A DNA stretch of 64,000 nt from contig CM041084.1 of the NCBI GenBank assembly GCA_023079485.1, positions 104,166,467 through 104,230,466 of the forward strand, in the 5' to 3' direction. The DNA comes from Archilochus colubris (taxonomy: Eukaryota > Chordata > Aves > Apodiformes > Trochilidae). Position numbers and translations under genes: made by a program. The notes beneath the pieces were generated by a model that was given only the letters and a program-made list of their open reading frames with translations, ran no database searches and was not told the DNA's origin. Position 1 is the first letter of the stretch. The number at the start of each line of letters is the position of its first letter. Shown in pieces: positions 14,601 through 25,241 of this stretch.

Positions 14601-15147
14601 CATTAATATGTTTTAATTGTTTTCTTATATGCACTGTAGATTAGATCAGGTCAAGGGATCACAAGACATTTGAAGTGGATCACTGTGACATTAGGGTTAG
14701 GTCAGCCAAACTCTTCTTCATTGCATAACATGGATGCAAACCTTTGAGTGTGCTGGAGAGAGACTGAATGTGTTGGGAGTCATTATTTGGTACAGCAATC
14801 CATGTACTTCAGGAGGGCTGCCTGCTTTTGCATGTGCCTGAGCTGTTGTTTTCGGTATTTTTGTCAAGGAATGGCTGTACATGGAGATACTGAGCAAAGC
14901 ACTGGCATGGGTGAACCAAGGCAGTGAAGCCAAGTTTGTAAATATGAAATGTGGGTCTTGTGCTGCCTTCTAATAATAATGGTCTTAAAGCAGCACTGTA
15001 AGTTGTACTTTGGCCAGATTTTTCACTATGAGATGCTTTTTATTCCTCTGATAATAAAAAATATCAGTAGACATATCAGTGTAGCAGAGTGCTCTGGTAG
15101 CTTTCCTCACTTTTGGTTTGTTGAATCTGCAAATTGGAGTAGAGTAA

Positions 15148-15420
15148 AATTAGACTTAGACTTAGAGTTAGACTTGGAATTAGAATAGAATAGAAAAGAA
15201 TATTCCAGTTGGAAGGGACTTGCAATGGTCATCTTTTCCAACTGTCTGACCACTTCAGGGCTCAAGAAAAGTTCAGGGCAATATCCAGATTTTTTGGAGG
15301 GTCCTCCCTCCCCCAGATGATTCAAAACTGATGCCTCAATACTGGGCATTTGCTGGCCAGCCAACTGGTTGGCACTGAGAAAAATCCAGTTCTTTATTAA
15401 GTTAGTAGCCAAGTAGGAGG
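15148..15420 (-). mobile_element. CR1-like LINE 3' fragment with hexamer-like tail, minus orientation
   Basis: A stretch reading AGTTGGAAGGGACTTGCAAT then CCAACTGTCTGACCACTTCA resembles the 3' ends of certain avian CR1 subfamilies in reverse orientation. It is preceded at 15148-15200 by degenerate TAGACT/TAGAAT units, as expected for the tail. The inner boundary is uncertain. Confidence 0.65.
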
Positions 15421-17230
15421 CAGCTCAGGTGACCAGAATAAGCATTATTTGTCTACATCTGAGAAGCCAGTACTTTGGTGGTATGTGAGGAACATAAGAA
15501 ATATAAAAGGCCATAAATTTGGATTTCAGGTCTTCACATCTAGTTGTTTATGGGGTGGCAGAGCAGCATGTGTTCCCTATGTGAGTGGGGACAGTGCTCT
15601 TGAAAGAGGCTTTTTTGTGGTAGAGAGTAGGGCAGATGTTTTCTGAGGCTTCAGCCTCTGCCGATCAGGGTGTATGCTTTCGGGGAAGTACTGACCTTGG
15701 GAAAAGCAGATCCCATGCCTGTGGATGTAGGCTGCGTTTGGCGTTTGGCAAATCAATGATAAGTTCATTAGGGTGATTGCTGGGTGAAAATACTTGCTTA
15801 GTAGGGAGAATTGAAGGCTCCTGGCAGAGATCTGAATGCTTCAGTGTCACCCTCTAAACTGTAATTCTTTGTGTGTGTACCTGTGATGAGCTGTACCACT
15901 GTGTCTGGTTCATAGCTGGGCTTTCACCCTGTGTATCATACGAGCTAAATGTTCTGAATGGAGTAAACCAGTTTCTGAAAACATTTAAATTTTTAATAGA
16001 GATCTGTACCAGGAGAGAGCAACCTCAGGCTGGGAATGTGCCAATTACAGTATGCTGTGCTGAGCAAGAGACTACAACAGGGAGAGAAGAAAATGATCTA
16101 ATCCTCTGCTACCACCTATCAACGCCGTGCCTGGTAACAGGAAGATGTGCCCAGTCACACTGGCAGGGACAGAGGGAAAAAGGAGGTAGTTTGCTTTTTC
16201 CAGAGAAGTTATGGTGGTTATCTCCAGGATTTGTCACCAGTGAGAGGAGGAGGAGGGAAGAACAGAGCTCTTTCTTGCCAGCTGCAGGCCCACAAGCTGG
16301 CAGGCACATTGAGGCAGTTCTGCTGGACAGTAAGGATCTTCCTTTAGCATAATAATGGATCTTATATTTTTCTGTGCTCAGTTGTCTTAAGCATTCAAAC
16401 TGTGTGAAGTAGCAGGCAAGAAGGCATTCATCCCCATGGATGTAGTAATATTTATAATTATGGTACTGGGCTGTCTTGTGTTATCACAGATAACCGGTAG
16501 TGTACCCAGTACTAAATATCTCAGCTATTCAATATTTGACTTCTCTGAGCAATATGAATCAGCTTGGGCTTTAGCAATGCATGGGAAGGGAGGGCATTGA
16601 CTCCTGGGTATGTAACAGGATGGTGGGAAAAGTGCCTGATCCCAAGGGAATTTGAAGCAAATGTTCCCAGAACTAAATCCGAAGTATGCACCAGTAAGCA
16701 CTGTGATTGGCACCACCTGTGCCAGCATTCATATCTCATGCATGAGATGATGTTTCATGCTGGCTTTCACTGGTTTGGTTTGGTGTTCACATCCTGCTTA
16801 CACAGGGAACTGTCTTTTTTCCATTAAAATAACTTTATGCAGGCAATTCACAGTGACTAGGATACATTTTTTTTAGCAATGCTATTTGTTATTGCCTGCT
16901 TAGTTCATTTCTGAGTCTAATGTGAAGGTGTGGGGCTGCAGAATATGTTTTCCCAGTTAGCACATGGAATCAAGGCAGGCATATGAGGTAGGGCTGTAGG
17001 TAGCCTAAGAAATATTGTTAATGAAATAAAAGGAAAACAAAACAAAAAGGAGATGTTTTAATTGCATAGTTATGTATGTAGGCTAGAATTAGCCTTTTTT
17101 TCAGATGGGTTAGTAGTGCATATATGTGTTTCCATGTGTTACAGTATCTATCACGTGTAGCCTTGACTTTCAAGTGAATCTCTTAGTTAATTCCAAAATT
17201 TTGCCTGCTCTGCATTGTGGGATTTGATAC

Positions 17231-17250
17231 CTGGAAAACTGGTTTTCCAG
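17231..17250. repeat. 20-bp near-perfect palindrome
   Basis: CTGGAAAAC and GTTTTCCAG are exact reverse complements separated by TG, in intron 1. Confidence 0.9.
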
Positions 17251-20200
17251 TGTGGCTTTCTGAAGTAGTGTCCTCAGTTAAGTGCTGATTCTTTATTTTA
17301 TTTCTTAGGAGTAGGCATAGGTGTGCTTAGCATCCAACTTTTAAGAAGTGTTGCTGGTGGACAGACCTAAATATTCATCAATTTATGGTGCACAAAAAAT
17401 CTGCAAGATTAATGTTGATCAGACAAAGGCTACTATAAGGGTTTTATTGTAGAGAAAGGATATAAAGATGGAGTATTGGTATGTTCTTTACGGTGCTATT
17501 GTATCAGCTTTGGCAAGCATCCTTGTTTTCATAAGGACAGAAGATTAATCTTGTTGCTTGCTCCTTTGCTAGTTTTGAGTGTCTTTAATTAACCTGGTGC
17601 CCACTGATGTCTTTCCATGATAATATGTGTTAGGTTATGAGGTAATGGCTGTTCTGAAGAATACAGCCATGCCAGTGTTCAGGCATATTCAAAATAAATC
17701 ACTGTGCACCAGCCTTCTGGAAGCTATCACGTTGCTGCAGTCAGTAAAGTGAAGACTGAATCTGTAAATCATTGGTTACAGATAACAGGGGACGTAGATT
17801 TTAGACGCTTCAGGAACTGCTGAAATCTCTGCTGTCTTTAAATGAGTTTTACTGAACTGCAGCTGTAGTTCCTCATTATGGCTTGGGTAGAGCCAACAGT
17901 AGCAAGACTGGGTGCAGAGGCAGCTGCCTGGAGAGGGAAGATGATCCATCTTCAGTGAATTCAGAATCCAGCTGGGGAAGGTGAAAATGAAAGGGCCCCC
18001 AGAATCAACAATATATGGTGATTGCTTTGCGTTTTCCCTAGAATCAACCCTGTTTTTTCCTTCACTAGAGATTTCATATCAGTGCCTAATTTTAAATGCA
18101 TTTCCTCCCAGAATCATGTCTTCTAGCAAGACTATAATTAATGTATCAATTTGAATGGTGTAAGATGCTACAAAACCCCCAAATCCCAGTTCTTCCATAC
18201 CTTCTGGTTTTCTGCACACAGGCATATACACGTTCACACTTTTGGCAGTCAACAACTTACTTTTCAGTAATTCTAGTGTAAGCCTCCTGTCTTCAGTGCT
18301 ATATTTGATATAACTAGATCCAGATGTCCCACTGGGACATTTGGACAGAACCTTACTAGAATTTTGTGGGCCGTTTGAAGAATCATTGCGTTGCCACACT
18401 GTGAACGGTCACTGGGATACTTCAGTATTGTCATATTCATTTCCTTCACTCTGTTTTCTGTCTTTTTGTGCTCTGCATTTGACATGAGTACAATTTGTGC
18501 ACACAGAAAAACCCCTGCCTTCAGGATGTCAGTGTAGGTATTTTTGATGCTGAGGTGCTAATGTGCAGACAGGTGAGCAGGCAGCAGTTCGAGTGCTGTG
18601 TATTTTGAAGCTTCTGCCTTGGGTGTTGTAGGAGGATTATGCTTGGGGAAGGAGTTGAATGGCAATATAGATAGGATACTCAGTGCAGGGAGGGCGTGTA
18701 GTTCAGGAGGAGTCTGGCATGGAGGGATGTTCCAGCCATACCTCTCCCCTCATCCCCGTGTTTTCTGCTCATCAATTCTGCGTGCCCCTGAAAGGTTGAT
18801 GGAGACCAACGAGGCATTTGCCATGGCATTATTCTAATTATTGCCAGCTTAAGGTTTGGTGGTCTCTGCTTGCAACACGTATCCCAAGAGGGGCAGGTCC
18901 TTGGGGGTCCTGCTAGCTCAGGTTTTCTGTGTCAGAGACTTTCCTTCATAGCCCCCTGCAGAAGGCTGTGGTCTTCAGCTGTGCTTGCAACCCACCTACC
19001 TGCATGAAGGTAACAGCTAAGTGGAGATTTCTAGGTGTATTCTTTGTGTAGTTGGGCTGGACTGTTGAACAAACAAAATAACCCATTTTCGGCACGCACC
19101 AGATGCTTTTAACTCCTGTTATGGACAGCTTTGCCTATACACAATAAAAAGAGTTTGATGTTCTTTGCAGAGTGGTTCTGCTGCAAAATTGTGATAGCAC
19201 ACAATTAAATACTGCTTTTTGTGGGTTTGGGTAGCTCCTGGAAATGCTGTTTTCCTTAATAATTTTTAACGGTCTTGGGGATTGTTTTTCCTGTGTTTGT
19301 CCTCCTGTGATATTGGCAAAAGATCGGAAGAAAATTAGCTGGGACATAGGAATCCCAGTAAAAACTTCAGAGGGAGGGTGAGAGGTGACTCATTAGTGGA
19401 CCTTTCATCTGGGTTCATGCTGGGTCATGGAGTCAGGGGTCAGGAAGTGAATGGGTATTCATACACAGCTGATGTCTTGTATAATATTTCGGAAGAATCT
19501 ATTAATTGACAGCAGCTTAGCCTGGGAGTCTGGGCAGAGGAGTCCAGCTAGCAGGCTAACAGGGAGTCATTATATATTTTACCAGTAGTAATATGCATAT
19601 TTTAATATATATTTGTTTGTAATATATAACATACACACATTTAATCTTTACATTCTGGTACCTAGAAGCCTGATATTAGGTCTTGTTAAATTCTGTCCTT
19701 GTTTCCCACGTACTTTTCAAGCCAGTTTGGTGCTGGAAGGAACAATATGAAGCAAAATCAAAAACCAGCTCTGTGCTTTGTTGTTTCTTTAGCATCACAG
19801 TAATGCTCTGCCTGGTTTGACCTATGGGAGCTTCACATGTTTTGTTTGCAAAGGACTTTGTTGGCTTTTGGACAAGAAGAGCTCCCCATGGAGTCCAGAG
19901 CTGGCGCCTTTCAGAAAGGATGGCAGAGGACCCATAGGCACCTATAGGCAAACCCTGAGGTGATCTCATTCCCCATTGCTGCAAATTTCATAGTCACTTT
20001 CCTTCCTCTCTCCTTTTGTACATATCTAGAGTAGTCCTGCTCTGGGTAGGATACATCTTTTGTGATAAAGGTACAGTGAAAACATGGAATTCAGCATTTT
20101 CCAAGTGTCAGTCAGTCGTGTCTTGTTCTTGTCTGATGATCCCAAGCCACAATATTAGAAACACAGTTTTGACCAGAAGGTAACAAACCTGATGTTTCTG

Positions 20201-20654
20201 CCCCATGGCTCTTGTTCATTGCACATTGTTTTTTCCTGGCCACTTGGAGGGAGGAGGTGATCTACTGGGCATGTGAACTACCAAGTCTTCAGCTGCTGAA
20301 AGGTCTTTGCCCTCCAAGTTCTGCCATCAGTGTTAAGGCAGCTGGCAGATGTTCAGGTGATCAGTACTCATGTGTCTCATCATCACCACATCTCTGAAGA
20401 GGTTCAGTTGTCCCAGACAAAGTGGAGAAGCTTGTCCTTAGAGATGCTTTTGTTCTGGAAACCAGTGGCACCCACACTACTGCCTTCAACTATTGTAGAT
20501 TTGTAATCTTAACAGAAGCAGGGGGGAATCTACACCCACTACTTTCAGAAAAATCAGGTGTATTTAAAATGCAGCTTTTTTCCTCCTGGTTTTGTAGCTG
20601 TGCTAGAAAGTCATTACACATGGATTTATTTATCATTATCTCTTATATTATCGT

Positions 20655-20688
20655 CTTCCTTCCTTCCTTCCTGGATGAATTTATCCAG
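20655..20688. repeat. Duplicated pyrimidine/dyad motif, copy 1
   Basis: A CTTC-repeat tract runs into CTGGATGAATTTATCCAG, an 18-bp near-palindrome with perfect 6-bp outer arms. A second copy begins at 22565 with one mismatch in 34 bases. Confidence 0.8.
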
Positions 20689-22564
20689 TGTTCTGATTGC
20701 AGCTCTGTTTTTTTATCACCTCCTATCTATGGGGCTTAAGACTTTGTATGTTTAGCATAATTGAGCTGAATTTTTTGCAACAATTGACACTGAAGATAAT
20801 TTTCCACCGACTGATGTGTTTGTTGTAGGGAATCTTTTTGCAGATTACGTACACTGGCTATTTGCTCTTTTGATTACAGACCTGCTTTATTTTATTTGTA
20901 TTTTTTTTTATTTTATCTGTACTTGTATTTTATTCCATTTTTGCAACTGAGCCACATGGTAATCTGAGTTTGGAGAAGGGAAGCAAGGCATTTTAGATTA
21001 TAAGAAGTGTATACAGAGATTCAGACATCTGGTCAAAGATAAATCCAGTATGCAAAAAGGGTCATGAATATCTTAGAGAACAGCCTTTTAAAATACCAGG
21101 GCATAAAATATCTCTTTAGTTGCCTTCTTTGGACAGGGGCTGGGATTTGATTGTAGGATATCGATTTTTTCTGGGCTCACAAAACAATTACATAGGGACC
21201 AGGGAGGACACAGGAAAAAGAAATATTTTAAACAGGAATTTAAGGGAAAATGGTATCACAGGATTTTAAAACAAATAAATTTGGTAAGCTGCATGAGACA
21301 TGCAGCCAACAGTGTCCTGCAGGGGCTGATTTTTAGAACTAGGAGGTCACCATCTTTCCAGAGCTGAAGTTCTGTCTTCTGTGAGTGCGGCAGCTTGGGG
21401 AGAGAGGGGTGAGCTTGGTATACCTGGGATGTGGTGGCTAAACTAGAAGGGATTTTTTTAAAGCTTTCCATGAACAAGGAGAAATTAACATTTTTACAGA
21501 AACATCTTTATTTTTGTTATTAAGGGCAGTTGTGGTTCAGCACATGCTCTCTGCCTGCTACAAACTCTGCACAGGTTTTAAAGCATTTCACATTAGAAAT
21601 GCATCTGCCTAAAGATTTATCACAAAGCCTGAATCCTCTCTGAGTCACATTGTGCTATTTTGGTTTTGTCTGTGTATTGGTACTCTTCCTTAACAACAGA
21701 AGGATTTTCTACTAGTTATTGTTGAAATTGGACAATTTTTTTATAAAATAGATATCAACACAGCTTTATGTAATAATGGTTGTGGTGTGTGATATTAAAA
21801 AGTTTTAATTATTTCAGTGCAGATGGCTATGTATACCACCTGCTGTAGCATGTTCATCGATTTTTGAAAAAACCCAACCTTTTAGAAGTTGTATAGAGAA
21901 ACCCTGACTGCTTGCCTGCAGAAAGAAAGATGATGAATTACTTTAAATATTAAACACCAGTTGAGACAATTAATTTTTAATGAAGACAATGAAAAACTGG
22001 TTTTGCTTGTATTCCCTGAAATGACCTTTCAAAAGCTTTGCTTTTCCAAAAATATTTTTTTTTCCTCTGTGTGTGGCACAGGATGTGACTTGGCTCACGG
22101 CAGGTGGGTTCATTAGTTGGCATTTCTGGTATAATATGCAGCTGCGGAAAGCTTATAAATATTGGTATTTAGGTCATCTTAATTAGGCCTCGAAACAAAG
22201 ATTTAAGGTAAAGTGGAATAACTGCACATACTTCATTGAGGCTGAGCTTCTTCAATGAGAAGAGAGTGCAATTCCCAGGCAGAATGAACTGATTTCATCA
22301 GAATTGCTGCAAATCCACCTCACCGGTGCTCCTGTGATTGCACAGGGAGCTGAACTGATTAAAATGAGTGATTTTGGGGATAAGCAAAAGATGAGGCAGT
22401 TTTCAGCTGGCTTGGATGCTGGGCTGGATATTCTCACTTTAAATGCTCCCAATGCCAGCACAGGGAAGGAGACTGGGCTGGGGCAACCCCCATTTATATC
22501 ACTGCAGACTTCTGTGACCCATGGTTCTTCATTGCTGGTGATCTGGGGGAGTTTGATCTGCTTT

Positions 22565-22598
22565 CTTCCTTCCTCCCTTCCTGGATGAATTTATCCAG
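22565..22598. repeat. Duplicated pyrimidine/dyad motif, copy 2
   Basis: Same 34-base motif as at 20655 with one T-to-C change inside the pyrimidine part; the 18-bp dyad CTGGATGAATTTATCCAG is identical. Confidence 0.8.
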
Positions 22599-24274
22599 AG
22601 TCATGCTTATTTTTATACCAGTTCAGCAGGAGCTCAGGTATCAAGTGCTCCTCTCCCAGTCTTGGGTGAGCAAAGAGCTCCCCCCCCCCTTCTTCGTGCA
22701 GTCTCCCTTGCCATGTTAGGTCCCCAGAATACTGCAAAATTACTAGTGGTGAAAATCAGTGCAAGCTCTTCTGTGTCGGGAGGGGTGGCAGCGATTCCCA
22801 TCCAGCCTGTGTGGCCCTTGAGGTTAACGAGCAAATAAAAACAGGAGGCAGCATCACTGGTGCTGGGTTTAAGAAGTAAAGACCAGCAAGGGAAGCCACA
22901 GGAATCTGAACACTCAGCAGGCAACTGGATGACCAGCATTTAAAGCTGCCCTGAAGCTGGTGAACTGCAGTTGTGTGTATTTCTGCCAACCAATGCTTCT
23001 ACCTTAATAGTGGATACAAATGTCTGCCCAGCCACTGGCAGTGAAGTTGAGGATGAGACCTAAATTTGGGTGAGGGGAGGATTGGAGGAGGGTAGCAGTG
23101 GCAGCTGGAATATGCATCTGGTTTTGTACAAGCACCTTACAGTATTTTAAGAAGCATCTAGGAGAAATGTGACTGGTTTGATAAATTTAATAATGAGAAA
23201 GTGGAAAGGTTGTGCTGCTGTTTTCCTCTCCTTGACTGAAAACTTGCAAAATATGCTCATGATGTTTTAACCCCACAAGATGGGAAGGTACCATAATTTA
23301 AGTGTGTTATTAAGCTAATAGCATACAAAGAGGTATTAAAAAGCAACAGTTCTCATCTGCTGCATCAGTGGTGCTGGTAGCTGAAACCACCAACTTTTCT
23401 TTGTGGACCAATCTCACTGGAAGAGTAGGGGAGCTCCTCCAGCTCTGAATTTGTCCCTCTATGAGCATCTCTGTGTCCTGAGACTGTGGATAAAGACCAT
23501 GGGTACCCATTTGGTCTCTTCTCCTTTCTCCAGGGTGTACAAGTTCAGCACACTCTGAAATGCAGGGTTTATTTTTTCTTAGCATTTTAAAGGTGTATCC
23601 TGTCTTGCACCAGATCTTCTCAAAATCTAGCTTAGACAAAGCCTGAGGGGATTTAGGTTTGCATATTTTCCTAAGAGGATTATACTTCACACTTATTTAC
23701 TCTATAAATCGTTTTGAGGGTTTTTTTAATGATTTTTCCAAGTATACAAAAACCCCACATATGCATTCAAACTATCCTGAAATGTGTTGTCTGTGGATTA
23801 GTGATAGAAATCTGGTGTTTGAAGTAGTAGTAAACTGAATCACTGAACCTCAGGGTTATTTTGAACTGAAAAACATTTTGGTAATCAGATTTACAGCATG
23901 GCTGCAAGAACAGTTATAGCAGCACAACTGGAAGGGCTAGCAAATTACAAGAAGGATTAAGAGCTGCTTATGCTGGCATCAGAGAAAACAATTTATGGTG
24001 AAAATACAGCCCAAGAATAAATTAATGAGCACCCTTCAAGTACAGGTGTGCTCATAGCACACATTAGATTCTGGAAAGTATTTACTTGCAGCTCAAGGGA
24101 GTAAGGCAGCTCAGTGGGATGGGTATTAATGGAAACTGGGGTAAATATGGTGGTAGTCTGAGGACCTTCATTGTTTAAGTTCCTACTCATAAAGTCACTG
24201 GCAAGGCACTGCACACCTTGACTGTGCCCCCTAGGACTTACAGGTGCTGACACTCCTTGTGCTGTTGCAGCTGC

Positions 24275-24895
24275 TTAACACCCACCAAAATGGCTCATTT
24301 TGATGATTGCCAGCTTAGTTTTTTATTATGTGCCCAGGGTCGGATGTATCTTACACATTTAGTGTTTGCATTTACAGTGGTTTTTTGAGGGCTTGGTACA
24401 GCTCCTAGTTCTGTGTTGCCATTGGGGTGTTTGGAGGCTGTGCAGAGCCAGTTGCAGGTAAAACCCAAGCCTGTACTGGAACTTTTTCCCTGCCCACTAG
24501 AACAATAAGGAAACGTGACATGCTAGGATTTCCTTACTTCATTTCACTGAAGCTGGAGGAGTGATCTGACTCAGCTGTAGGAAAATGGTTTAAAACAGGA
24601 CTAAACTCATCTGTGCTGCTCAGAGCTCTCTTTGTTTGTGCACAGTGATGCCAGCTCTGTCATCTTTCACGTCTCTTCAATCATTCCTCAGAGGAGTGAT
24701 GAGATGGACATCACTTAGAAATGAGTGGCATTTATTTGACAAAAAGGGCAAGGGGCAAGAGAGATGTGTCCCACAGCATGAACAGTGGACAGTCTCTGCA
24801 TATCTACATCTGTATTATTTTCTCGAAGAACTGCATTTGTAGCATCTCAAGCTGTACCACAGCACATGTGGGACTGGTGTTTTGGTGGGTGTTAA
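24275..24895. repeat. TTAA-bounded 16-bp inverted repeat, possible non-autonomous DNA transposon
   Basis: TTAACACCCACCAAAA at 24275-24290 and its exact reverse complement at 24880-24895 enclose about 590 bp. TTAA at both outer ends would fit a piggyBac-type target duplication with CACCCACCAAAA as the terminal repeat. No transposase frame is present inside. The assignment is tentative. Confidence 0.4.
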
Positions 24896-25169
24896 ACCCC
24901 CGAAGGAAGGAAAACACGATAGCAGAAACTTAGGAGGAGCTGTTTGGAAGTTTTAAAATCTGTTTTGCTATAGAAGCTTGTAGGGAGTAAGTTTGCTTCT
25001 GGTTGAGATCAAATCGCTTTAGTAAGGTAAGGAGAACAGAACACAATGGGTTATTATCTGAAGGTACCATGTGGCCCGGGGTGGTTTGTGGGTTACTGAA
25101 TAACAGCTCTGAGAACTTTCTCATGCCCTCTAACCCATGGTGATCTTTTGTGTTCTGTTTGCTCTGCAG

Positions 25170-25241
25170 GCGTCGGCTGATCTCCCAGCGATCTTCTCTG
25201 GAGACTCTGGAGGACATCGAGGAAAATGCCCCCCTGCGGAG
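25170..25241 (+). CDS. CABLES1: CABLES1 coding exon 2
   Basis: The acceptor is gctctgcag|GCGTCGG. The exon is 72 nt, enters in phase 2 (its first G completes a codon from exon 1) and ends CGG-AG before donor gtcatt. It encodes [18 protein letters not shown] followed by NAPLR, visible residues 1-23 plus a split Arg. The donor matches consensus only at GT, so it looks weak. Because the exon enters and leaves in the same phase, skipping keeps the frame. The leading RRL fits the RxL cyclin-docking pattern, but that role is inferred from the motif only. The next visible splice phase fits exon 3 exactly. Confidence 0.93.

Larger units (their letters stand above)
1..25169 (+). other. CABLES1: CABLES1 intron 1, 3' portion (no exon recognised)
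   Basis: No stretch here could be read as a CABLES1 exon, and the expected large GC-rich first exon is absent, so the region is assigned to intron 1. All open frames are short and show no domain, family match or splice context. It contains a CR1-like fragment (about 15148-15420), a 16-bp-arm hairpin (2657-2695), a duplicated pyrimidine/dyad motif (20655 and 22565), a TTAA-bounded inverted repeat (24275-24895), T-rich and AT-rich simple tracts (for example 3404-3435, 9884-9897, 12855-12880, 19570-19630) and otherwise unique AT-rich DNA. An alternative first exon of a short CABLES1 isoform could lie here but I cannot identify one. Confidence 0.75.

Noticed and set aside
14686..14701. Interstitial telomere-like TTAGGGTTAGG
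   Set aside because: Fewer than two full units, within chance expectation.
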